48,387 nucleotides of DNA from Chromatiaceae bacterium (GTDB lineage: Bacteria > Pseudomonadota > Gammaproteobacteria > Chromatiales > Chromatiaceae): positions 1 to 48,387 of the forward strand of contig JACDZG010000051.1 of the NCBI GenBank assembly GCA_013426805.1, given 5' to 3'. Position 1 is the stretch's first letter. Each line of letters starts with the position of its first letter. The translations under genes were made by a program, and so were the position numbers. Below, one piece after another: positions 8,287 to 15,773 of the stretch. The notes under the pieces are model-generated. The model made no database searches. It saw only the letters and a list, made by a program, of their open reading frames with translations, and was not told where the DNA came from.

Positions 8287-9069
8287 CTATTGCGCCAGCC
8301 AGCCGCCGTCGACTGGCAGGCCGACGCCCCGCATATTGCAGGCCGCATCCGAGCACAGGTAGACCGTAAGCGCCCCAAGCTGCTCCGGGGAGGCAAAGGT
8401 TTGCGACGGCTGCTTGTCGCCCAGCAGTTTGACACTGGCATCCTCGTTGGAGAGTTGCTCGCGGGTGGCAAGGGCGTCGATCTGCTGCTGCACCAGCGGG
8501 GTCAGCACCCAGCCGGGGCAGATGGCGTTGCAGGTGACCCCCGTGGTCGCCGTCTCCAACGCGACCGCCTTGGTGAAACCCATGATGCCGTGTTTAGAGG
8601 CAACATAGGCGGACTTGTCCACCGAGGCGACCTGGCCGTGCACCGAGGCGATGTTGATGATGCGGCCCCAGTCGCGCGCGAGCATCTGCGGCAGCACCGC
8701 GCGGGTGATGAGGAACGGGGCGGTCAGATTGATCGCGATCACCGCATCCCAGCGTTCCAGCGGGAAATCCTGCACCGGTGCGACATGCTGGATGCCGGCG
8801 TTGTTGACGACGATGTCGATCTTGCCGAACGCGTGGTTGGCGGTCTCGACCATCCGCTCGATGTCCGCGGCCTTGGTCATGTCGGCACCGCAGTAGGCGA
8901 CTTTGACGCCGTACTGCACGGCCATCGCGTCGCGCAATTGGTCGATTTCGGGGCCGTCACCGAAACCGTTGAGCAGGATGTCCGCACCGTCGGCGGCGAG
9001 CGCCCGGGCGATCCCTAAGCCGATCCCGCTGGTCGAGCCGGTCACGATGGCTGTCTTGCCTTTCAACAT
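8287..9069 (-). CDS. bdhA: 3-hydroxybutyrate dehydrogenase (SDR family)
   Basis: NAD-dependent oxidation of D-3-hydroxybutyrate to acetoacetate, a step in use of polyhydroxybutyrate breakdown products. 260 aa, the usual length. The Rossmann motif TGSTSGIG is at residues 11-18, NNAG at about 90, the catalytic Ser in NIASVHG near 141 and Tyr/Lys in AYVASKHG near 155-159. The segment CNAICPGWVLTPLVQ-QI is typical of 3-hydroxybutyrate dehydrogenases among SDR enzymes. AGAGGAA precedes the ATG. It is the last gene of a minus-strand set with the flavin disulfide reductase and the decayed GntP permease; this linkage supports a role in hydroxybutyrate catabolism. Confidence 0.87.
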   Translation of the reverse strand: MLKGKTAIVTGSTSGIGLGIARALAADGADILLNGFGDGPEIDQLRDAMAVQYGVKVAYCGADMTKAADIERMVETANHAFGKIDIVVNNAGIQHVAPVQDFPLERWDAVIAINLTAPFLITRAVLPQMLARDWGRIINIASVHGQVASVDKSAYVASKHGIMGFTKAVALETATTGVTCNAICPGWVLTPLVQQQIDALATREQLSNEDASVKLLGDKQPSQTFASPEQLGALTVYLCSDAACNMRGVGLPVDGGWLAQ

Positions 9070-9087
9070 GGACGATTCCTCTGGGTT

Positions 9088-10521
9088 TCAAGACGCGATG
9101 GGCTGGTGAGTCGCCGGGGCGACCTCAGTGACCGGCCCCGGATTCTTGGCATCGATCTTGGCATAGAGCTCGCTCAGCGCGGCCTTGAGCGCGCCTTCGA
9201 TCACCGGATGGTAGAAGGGCATGCGCAGGATCTCGCCGACCGTCATCCGCTGCTCGATGGCCCAGGCCAACAGATGCCCCAGGTGCTCACCGCGTGGCGC
9301 GATCATCTCGCTGCCAAGCACCCGGCCGCTGGCCCGGTCGGCGTAGATGCGCAGCACGCCGCGCGCCTGGCCCATGGCCCGGGCGCGCCCGACCGTGGAG
9401 AAGCTCACCTCGCCGATGGCGCTGCGCTCGGCGTCGATCGCGTCGTATCGGGCGCCGACGGCGATGATGTTCGGATCGCAGAAGTTGACGTAGAACGGTG
9501 TCTTGCGCTGGAAGCGAAACGGCGTCTCGCCGACATGGGCAGCGTTGTAGCCGGCGATCTTGCCCTCGTCGGTGGACTCGTGCAGCACCTGACGCTCGCC
9601 GGTGACATCGCCGGCCAGGAACACCGGCAGCTCGCCGACCTGCATGGTGTGCGGATCGAACGGCGGCACGCCGCGCGCGTCCAGCGGCAGCCCGAGGACC
9701 TCGAGCCCCAAGCCCGCGACCATCGGCACGCGCCCGATGCTCGAGAGTACCTGGTCGACCAGCACCGCGTGCCCGCCGGCCGCGACCCGGAGTTTGCCGT
9801 CCGCCTCAGCGATGGTCGCCGTCGCCCCGAGGTGGATCGCGAATTCCTTGCGCATCAATTCGATGGCGCAGCGATTAACCTCGGGATCGGTGATGCCGGC
9901 AATGCGCTCGACCTGATCGAAGCCGGTGATCGTGACGCCCATGCGCGCCAGACTCTGGCCGAGTTCGAGACCGATGGTCCCCATGCCGATGATGGCCATG
10001 CTGGCCGGCAGGTCTTGCAGCTCGAAGACCGCGTCGGTGGTGATGACGCGTTCGCCGAATTCCCGCCAGGGTGCGGGCACGATCGGTGTCGAGCCGGTGG
10101 CGATGACCACGGCCTTGGCGCGGAAAAGCTGGCCGGCGGCCTCGACCAGGGTCGGTTCGAGCAGGCGCGCGTAATCCTGAATGAAGACGTCGTCCGGGAG
10201 CTTGGCCGTGCTGCGGCTGACCACGCCCTGCACGAAGCCGTCACGCAGCTCCTGCACATGCTGCATTGCCGCGGTAACATCAAGGCTGAGCCCGTCGTGG
10301 CCGTCGATGCCGAACTGTCCGAAGTGGGTGCGGCGATAATATTCCTCGGCAATGTGGATCATTACCTTGGACGGCATACAGCCGATGCGCGCGCAGGTCG
10401 TCCCGGGCTCACCGCCGTTGATCAGCACGAAGGAGCGGCCGGCGGCGCGCGCCTGGGCCATGGCATTGAGGCCGGCGCTGCCGGAGCCGATGATGACGAT
10501 ATCGACGTGACGTTCTTGCAT
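9088..10521 (-). CDS. Dihydrolipoamide dehydrogenase-like flavin disulfide reductase
   Basis: FAD-dependent pyridine nucleotide-disulfide oxidoreductase of class I, 477 aa. The FAD site GSGSAGLNA is at about 12, the redox disulfide is in TTCARIGCMPSK at about 41-52, the NAD-binding glycines are in GMGTIGLELGQ near 178, and the C-terminal dimer interface holds the His pair region (FYHPVIEGALKAAL). The sequence is related to dihydrolipoyl dehydrogenases but belongs to a side branch often placed next to hydroxybutyrate genes, so its true partner is uncertain. GAGG lies before the ATG. It is 18 bases from bdhA, so the two are probably co-transcribed. Confidence 0.8.
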   Translation of the reverse strand: MQERHVDIVIIGSGSAGLNAMAQARAAGRSFVLINGGEPGTTCARIGCMPSKVMIHIAEEYYRRTHFGQFGIDGHDGLSLDVTAAMQHVQELRDGFVQGVVSRSTAKLPDDVFIQDYARLLEPTLVEAAGQLFRAKAVVIATGSTPIVPAPWREFGERVITTDAVFELQDLPASMAIIGMGTIGLELGQSLARMGVTITGFDQVERIAGITDPEVNRCAIELMRKEFAIHLGATATIAEADGKLRVAAGGHAVLVDQVLSSIGRVPMVAGLGLEVLGLPLDARGVPPFDPHTMQVGELPVFLAGDVTGERQVLHESTDEGKIAGYNAAHVGETPFRFQRKTPFYVNFCDPNIIAVGARYDAIDAERSAIGEVSFSTVGRARAMGQARGVLRIYADRASGRVLGSEMIAPRGEHLGHLLAWAIEQRMTVGEILRMPFYHPVIEGALKAALSELYAKIDAKNPGPVTEVAPATHQPIAS

Positions 10522-10537
10522 GGCGGGCTCATCCTCA

Positions 10538-11256
10538 CTAAAAAAAACCGAAAAACAGACCGATGCTGATGATCGCGACGAGTGCGATCAGGGTCCCGCC
10601 GAGCATCACCACCGCGATGTCGCGATAGCTCTCCCGGTGGCCGACGCCGGCGATGGCGAGCAGGGTGAGCAGGGTGAGCAGGGCGCCGTTGTGCGGTTGG
10701 TAGCGACCACGACGAGCATCGGCAGCACCGCCAGCGCGAAGTGCGGCCCCTGCGCGCTGCGCTGGCCGTGGCGGCACTCGGCCGGATCGAACACATCGCT
10801 GGTGCTCGCCCGTTCGCGTAGCAGCCCATCCTCGGCAATCTGCGCGGCCGAGGGTTCGATGGTCGCCGCGGACCCGCCGGCGGCGAGCGGCCCGGAGCCC
10901 GGCCGATAACCCTCGCCGCGGCGGCGCGCCCGTGCGGCGACCAGCCCTAGCCACCAGAGCCCGAACAGCAACATGATCGCCGCCGCGATCAGCCCGAGCC
11001 CGGGCGCCGCGAAGGGGGTGGTGCCGAACCACGGCATCGGGATCGCGTTCTGGATCGCCGGCGTGCCCGGCAGCGCGGTCATCGTGAAACTGAAGGCGCC
11101 GAGTGCGACCGTGGCCGGGATCAACCGGTGCGGAATCTCCGCGCGCCGAAACAGCGCCGCGGCGACCGGCACCACGACGAAGGCGACGACGAACAGGCTG
11201 ATGCCGCCGTAGGTCAGGAGCGCACTCGCTGCTCGTGTGGCGCCCTGGAAACATGC
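10538..11256 (-). pseudogene. GntP-family permease, doubly deleted remnant
   Basis: Two pieces of one GntP-type permease are visible. The first (about 11225 down to 10702) reads ALLTYGGISLFVVAF, then FTMTALPGTPAIQNAIPMP, then a cytoplasmic loop ending LPMLVVVATN. The second piece, in another frame (about 10701-10538), reads PHNGALLTLLTLLAIAG then HRESYRDIAVV, the normal family end. Intact members are about 460 aa (family knowledge); about the first 110 residues and an inner block of roughly 130-190 residues are gone. GntP genes next to bdhA usually import hydroxybutyrate or similar acids. The remnant lies 16 bases upstream of the reductase gene and should be non-functional. Confidence 0.75.
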
Positions 11257-12854
11257 CATGCCAGCTGGTCACCCGCGGTGGCAACCGGCCCGGCCGGCTG
11301 GTGGCGCTGTTGATGTTGGTCGTCGGCTCCTTGGGCTCGGTGATGTACTCCACCGGCGTGGTCGCGATCTTCATCCCGGTGGCGTTGCGCATCGCCCGCA
11401 ATACCGGCATGCGCCCGGCGCAGGTGCTGATGCCGGTGTCCTACGCGGCGCTGATCAGCGGCATGCTGACCCTGGTGGCCGCGGCGCCGAACCTGATCGT
11501 CAACTACGAACTGACCCGCACCGGGGCCGACGGGCTCGATTTCCTGTCACTGACCCCGGTCGGCATTCCGGTCCTGATCCTCGGCATTCTTTATATGATG
11601 ATCGCCCGCCGCTGGCTGGGCGCCAGTCCAGGCTCGGGCGGGGCGGTGGCCCACGGCGGGCCGCGGCTCGCCGACTGGGTGACGCACTATGGGCTCGACG
11701 CGCGCGAGCTGCGCGCCAGGGTCGCGGCCGGGTCGCCGGCGGTGGGCCGATCGCTGGCCGCGCTTGGTCTGACGCCCGGCCGGGGCTGGCGGGTAATCGC
11801 GCTCGAGCGCGACCGCGCACGCGGCGGTTGTCTCATCGGCCCGGATGCGGACACGCAGCTGCAGGAGGGCGACGTGCTGTTGCTCGACAGTGCAATGCCG
11901 GTCCGTAATGCCGGAACCCGGTGCGCCGAGCTCGGTCTGGAGCCCCTGCCCCTGTCCGGGCTCTACTTCACCGATCGTGCCCAGTCCATCGGGATGGCCG
12001 AGGTCATGCTGCCGGCCGATTCGCGGCTCCTTGGCAAGACCCTCGAGGCGGCCGGCGTGCAGCTCAAGCGCGGGCTGGCCGCGGTCGGGCTGCGGCGCGG
12101 CCGGGCCGTGCTGGATGCCGAGGCGCGCGCCGCGGCGACCCTGCAGGCCGGCGACACCCTGCTGTTGGTCGGCGCCTGGACCGCGATCGAGCAGTTGCGT
12201 GGTCAGGACCATGACCTCGTGACCACCGAGCTGCCGAGGGAGCTCGACGAGGTCCTGCCGGCGGCGCAGCGGGCGCCCTATGCCGTGCTGGCATTGGCAG
12301 TCACGGTCGGCCTGATGGTCTCGGAGCTGCTACCGGCGATGCACGCGGCCCTGATCGGCTGCCTGCTGATGGGGGTGCTGCGCTGCATCGATCTCGACAG
12401 CGCCTACCGCGCCGTCAGCCTGCGCACCCTGGTCCTGATCGCCGGCATGCTGCCGTTCGGTATCGCGCTGGAGCGCACCGGCGGCATCGAACTCGCGGCG
12501 GATGCGCTGGTCGGCGTGCTGGGCAGCGCGAGTCCGTACCTGGTGCTGGCAACCGTCTTCCTGATGACCCTGCTCATCGGGCTGTTCGTGGTTCCGGCGG
12601 CGAACGCGGTGTTGATGGCGCCACTGGCGATGGCGGTCGCCGCGGAGCTCGGCGCCTCGCCCTACCCGTTCGTGATCGCCGTCGCGTTGGCTGCCTCCAG
12701 TGCCTTCATAACCCCGGTGGTACCGGCCAATGCCATGGTCGCGACCCTCGGCGGCTATCGCTTTGGCGACTATGCCAAGGTTGGTTTGCCGCTCGTGCTG
12801 CTGGTTTGGGCCTTCGCGATCACCATGGTTCCCTGGCTATACCCGTTCGACTGA
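11235..12854 (+). CDS. SLC13-type permease with two RCK_C domains, 5'-truncated
   Basis: Ion-coupled anion permease of the DASS/SLC13 type. After about 15 foreign residues, similarity starts near LVTRGGNRPGRLVALL and the helix with STGVVAIFIPVALRIAR. Two regulator-of-conductance C-terminal (RCK_C) domains lie at about 150-320, each with a DVLLL or DTLLL strand, followed by about seven membrane helices and a C-terminal FITPVVPANAMV re-entrant motif. Family members are about 600 aa; here about the first 80-90 residues (two to three helices) are missing. The break lies where the GntP remnant on the other strand also loses its 5' end. The rest of the frame is open, so the loss may be recent. Transport is doubtful. 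Confidence 0.75.
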   Translation: MWRPGNMPCQLVTRGGNRPGRLVALLMLVVGSLGSVMYSTGVVAIFIPVALRIARNTGMRPAQVLMPVSYAALISGMLTLVAAAPNLIVNYELTRTGADGLDFLSLTPVGIPVLILGILYMMIARRWLGASPGSGGAVAHGGPRLADWVTHYGLDARELRARVAAGSPAVGRSLAALGLTPGRGWRVIALERDRARGGCLIGPDADTQLQEGDVLLLDSAMPVRNAGTRCAELGLEPLPLSGLYFTDRAQSIGMAEVMLPADSRLLGKTLEAAGVQLKRGLAAVGLRRGRAVLDAEARAAATLQAGDTLLLVGAWTAIEQLRGQDHDLVTTELPRELDEVLPAAQRAPYAVLALAVTVGLMVSELLPAMHAALIGCLLMGVLRCIDLDSAYRAVSLRTLVLIAGMLPFGIALERTGGIELAADALVGVLGSASPYLVLATVFLMTLLIGLFVVPAANAVLMAPLAMAVAAELGASPYPFVIAVALAASSAFITPVVPANAMVATLGGYRFGDYAKVGLPLVLLVWAFAITMVPWLYPFD

Positions 12855-13147
12855 TGGCTGACCCGATGAGGTCGTCCGCCGCCTGCTGCTCACCGATGAG
12901 CCCATGACGATGGTCGCCCACCGAATCGAAAATCGGAAAAGTTGCCGAGGGACATGCCGTCAATGCAATATTTGGCGAATCAACGCCATCAGGCCAGGAG
13001 GCATGTCTTCCCCGGTGCCGCGCCGCTGGACGGCCGACCCTGGGTCACGGGTACTACAGATCTCGGAGTTCATCGTTTCGTTGCTTCATCGCTTCCCCCG
13101 AACGAGGCGCTTCCAAGGCACCCGCGCCTCGGTTAAGCTCGCCCGCC
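12855..13147. other. Intergenic stretch, no convincing gene
   Basis: Both strands were read between the SLC13-type gene and the MurE-like gene. Open frames here lack recognisable domains and good ribosome-binding sites. No strong hairpin was seen; it should hold the promoter of the MurE-like gene, but no clear -35/-10 pair stands out. Confidence 0.4.
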
Positions 13148-14584
13148 ATGATGCTCACCAACCCGCTCTCCCAACTCCTCGCGTCCACCGACTTCGCTTG
13201 GCGGCGTGAACCGGCCACCCCGGCCGCGCTGACCAATCTGCAGTGGCGCGCCGATGCCTGCGACTCCGGCTCGATCCTGTTCTTTCAGCGCTTCGATGAC
13301 GGCCGCGACGACGCGGAGATCTATCGGCGCTACCTGGCGGACAGCGCCTGCGCCGTGCTGGTCACCAACCGGATGCTCGACTGTTTCGACGGCCTGCCAG
13401 GCAAAGGCGTCTATGTGACCCGTCCCGCGGACTGGCCACAGGTGGTTGGGCGTTGCTGCGACCGGGTCTATCCCTTGCGCCCGGACCTGCGCTTCATCGG
13501 CGTCACCGGCACCAACGGCAAGACCACGACCATCAAGTACCTGGAGTCGATTCTGGCCGCGCACGGACACCGGGTGCTGGCGGTCGGTACCCTGGGTCTG
13601 TCGCTCAATGGGGAACCGCTGGCCGCGACCGGCTTTACCTCGCCGCCCCAACTCGAATTGCGTCGACTGCTGCACGCCTACCAGGACCGCTGCGACTGGG
13701 TGGTGATGGAGGTCAGCAGTCACGCGCTGGACCAGGGCCGCGTCTACGGTTTGCCGCTGCAGGATGCCGGGTGGACCAACTTCACCCAGGATCACCTGGA
13801 CTACCATCGGACCGAGGCTGCTTATTTCGCCGCCAAGGCGCGCATTCTCGAGCAGCTCGTCGACGGCGGCCGGCTCTATTGCAGCAGCCCCGAGGTGGCC
13901 GATCGGTTGTTGGCAGCGGGGGTTGGACAGGCGGCGATCCGACTCCTCGACGAACCCACCCTGGAACCGCGGGCGCTGGCGGCCAAGCCCTTCCTCGCGC
14001 TGGCGCACAACCGCCGCAACTATGCGCTGGCGGTCGCGCTGGCCAACGGCGTGCTGGGAACCGGCGCGCGCACCGACTGGCAGCATCTGCAAGCCGTGGA
14101 TGGCCGCTTCGAGTGTCGGGTGGCCGGCAACCGGACCTTCGTTGTCGACTTCGCGCATACCCCGGATGCGCTCGATACCATCCTGACCGCCATCCGCGCC
14201 GGCTTCCCCGGCCACCGGGTGCTGACCCTGTTCGGCTGCGGCGGCGCGCGGGACCGCGGCAAACGGCCGCTGATGGGTGCCGCGGTGGCGCGTCACTGCG
14301 ACCACGCGATCGTCACCTCCGACAACCCCCGGACCGAAGACCCCGAGCAGATCATCGCGGACATCCTCACCGGTATGTCCGGCGCGAAGCTGGACGTGGT
14401 CGTGGACCGACCGCGGGCCGTCGCGCATCTGTTCGACCTGCTGGCCGCCCGCCCGCCGGAAGAGCCCTGGGTCGCCCTGATCGCCGGCAAGGGTCACGAG
14501 CGCTACATCGACCGCAACGGCGCGAAGACCTATTACAGCGACCAGGACGAGGTCGAACGCAACCTGCGGCGGCTCGGCTGGTAG
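13148..14584 (+). CDS. MurE-like Mur ligase (stand-alone)
   Basis: Mur ligase family protein of 478 aa, closest by eye to UDP-MurNAc-tripeptide synthetase. The ATP loop GVTGTNGKTTT is near residues 118-128; EVSSHALDQGR near 188 and NFTQDHLDYH near 209 are MurE signatures; the C-terminal domain carries GCGGARDRGKRPLMG and the amino-acid-selecting DNPRTEDP near 396, the form seen in diaminopimelate-adding enzymes; GKGHE lies near the end. The N-terminal domain (about 1-110) is divergent. It is not in a dcw cluster, so a normal murE probably exists elsewhere and this is a second copy with a special role or substrate. Start ATGATG at 13148/13151 with a weak ribosome-binding site. Confidence 0.75.
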   Translation: MMLTNPLSQLLASTDFAWRREPATPAALTNLQWRADACDSGSILFFQRFDDGRDDAEIYRRYLADSACAVLVTNRMLDCFDGLPGKGVYVTRPADWPQVVGRCCDRVYPLRPDLRFIGVTGTNGKTTTIKYLESILAAHGHRVLAVGTLGLSLNGEPLAATGFTSPPQLELRRLLHAYQDRCDWVVMEVSSHALDQGRVYGLPLQDAGWTNFTQDHLDYHRTEAAYFAAKARILEQLVDGGRLYCSSPEVADRLLAAGVGQAAIRLLDEPTLEPRALAAKPFLALAHNRRNYALAVALANGVLGTGARTDWQHLQAVDGRFECRVAGNRTFVVDFAHTPDALDTILTAIRAGFPGHRVLTLFGCGGARDRGKRPLMGAAVARHCDHAIVTSDNPRTEDPEQIIADILTGMSGAKLDVVVDRPRAVAHLFDLLAARPPEEPWVALIAGKGHERYIDRNGAKTYYSDQDEVERNLRRLGW

Positions 14585-14631
14585 GGGGCCTTGGTCATGA
14601 AACCGGCCATCGCGCGATCTGCACGGTCGTC

Positions 14632-14689
14632 GGTCCGCACAGCGGACCCTACAGGTCACGACGTTACCGTAGGGTCCGCTGTGCGGACC
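14632..14689. repeat. Perfect 21-bp inverted repeat
   Basis: GGTCCGCACAGCGGACCCTA and one further C (14632-14652) are exactly inverted at 14669-14689 with a 16-base loop. It follows the MurE-like gene and overlaps the 3' end of the convergent nucleotidyltransferase ORF. It may end transcription from both sides and is also of the dispersed hairpin type. Confidence 0.75.
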
Positions 14690-15524
14690 GTCCGCGGCCG
14701 GCCGGAACGACGATCAAGGCCGGTAGGGGCGACTTTGTCGCCCCCCACACATCGCTCGATCCTTCCCCGGAATCGCACAGCGTGCGAATGGCCTCAGCCA
14801 TCGCCTGATTGACCTCAAAATGCCGCTCCAGGAACGCGAGCAGCGCTTGCGCCGACTCACAACTGCGGTCATAGCCCTGAATGAAGTACGGAAGTTCTTG
14901 TGCGACACCCGGAAACCGCTGCTCAAACCGCCGTTCATTGGCGAATACATCCCGGGGTGCACGGGTCTCTTGCTCAATGACGGCGGATAACTCCAAGATC
15001 CGGTCCACCGCGTACTGCTGAATAAAGCGACTCGCCGACAACTTCTCGCCGCGCCGCAATCGCCCCAAACCGACAAACAGATTGGTCAATGCCTCGCCGA
15101 CCAACCACTGCGTCGCACTTTGACGGACGCTCGGAAGGGGGACAACGGGTTCGCCGATACGCTCATCCAGACCGGGCACTTTCCAGACGATTCGCCCACG
15201 GGAAAACGGAATAGCGGCCAACTCGGCCAGCTCGAACACCGCGAACTCGCAGAAAATCCCATCTTGAAACAGAGCCTTAAAGCCATCCGGCGTATTCTGG
15301 AACTGGTAGGCGAGCGGACACGGGCAACTCAACCAATCGAGATTGCTGAGATAGCGCCCCTTGTAGCCCTGCTCCACGATCGCGAAAAAATCCAGGTCCG
15401 ACCAGGCATCCAGTCGCTCCAGTTCAACGCCGACGGAGCCCAGACCGATCAGCGCCAAGGCATGGCCTGAGCGTTCGAGCGATGCACCGATTTCATCCAA
15501 GCGGGTGAGCAATCTGTTGGTCAT
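14664..15524 (-). CDS. Nucleotidyltransferase-fold protein
   Basis: Protein of about 286 aa with an N-terminal polymerase-beta-like nucleotidyltransferase motif: GLGSVGVELERLDAWSDLDF at residues about 26-45 gives the GS and the D-x-D pair, with a possible third acid in FCEFAVFE. The C-terminal half is helical, as in aminoglycoside or kanamycin nucleotidyltransferase-like proteins. The ATG at 15524 follows GAAG and begins the domain; an extension to 15596 covers repeat DNA. The last 25 or so residues are encoded by the stacked repeats (14664-14744), so the original stop was probably lost and the tail is foreign. Substrate unknown. Confidence 0.65.
   Translation of the reverse strand: MTNRLLTRLDEIGASLERSGHALALIGLGSVGVELERLDAWSDLDFFAIVEQGYKGRYLSNLDWLSCPCPLAYQFQNTPDGFKALFQDGIFCEFAVFELAELAAIPFSRGRIVWKVPGLDERIGEPVVPLPSVRQSATQWLVGEALTNLFVGLGRLRRGEKLSASRFIQQYAVDRILELSAVIEQETRAPRDVFANERRFEQRFPGVAQELPYFIQGYDRSCESAQALLAFLERHFEVNQAMAEAIRTLCDSGEGSSDVWGATKSPLPALIVVPAGRGRSAQRTLR
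14698..14744. repeat. Stacked short repeats inside an ORF tail
   Basis: Two more units adjoin the 21-bp hairpin: an 8-bp perfect stem GGGGCGAC-TTT-GTCGCCCC (14726-14744) and, on the minus strand, a motif close to GGCCTTGATCGTCGTTCC (about 14705-14722). Versions of the motif recur at about 15588-15610 and 36637-36659. Together with 14632-14689 they form a small repeat stack. Confidence 0.55.
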
Positions 15525-15583
15525 CTTCAGATATTCAATCGGCTGTCTGATGATCGTTCCGGAGTTCGATGGGACAGCTGTCC

Positions 15584-15625
15584 GGGCATTAATCATCGTT
15601 CCGCCCGGCGGTGATTATCTCCAGT
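15584..15625. repeat. Short motif repeat with hairpin
   Basis: TTAATCATCGTTCCG lies in a near-palindrome (TAATCATCG against CGGTGATTA, about 15591-15618). The left part is the same motif that occurs beside hairpins at 14705 and 36637. It sits upstream of the nucleotidyltransferase start. Confidence 0.45.
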
Positions 15626-15773
15626 TCCAGATGGGAGCTGGCACGACACCGCAGGCGCCACGCGGGTCAGGGCCATCAAGGCCGATCCCGACGGCAACGA
15701 ACCGCAAGGCCGTCACCGCCGGGATCGCCGATGCCAATCACGCGATTGGCTGTCGGGCTGACCTGTGCCCCGC

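Noticed and set aside
10541-10552. Run of A in front of the reductase start considered as a frameshift site
   Set aside because: It falls at the end of the decayed GntP frame and does not disturb an intact gene.
9106-10569. Long plus-strand frame of 487 codons opposite the flavin disulfide reductase
   Set aside because: Antisense shadow of high-GC coding DNA; the minus-strand protein has a full set of FAD and disulfide motifs.
12904-13209. Plus-strand frame before the MurE-like gene
   Set aside because: No family, no ribosome-binding site, and it runs into the MurE-like start in another frame.
13133-14659. Long minus-strand frame opposite the MurE-like gene
   Set aside because: Antisense shadow; no domain, while the plus strand has Mur ligase motifs throughout.
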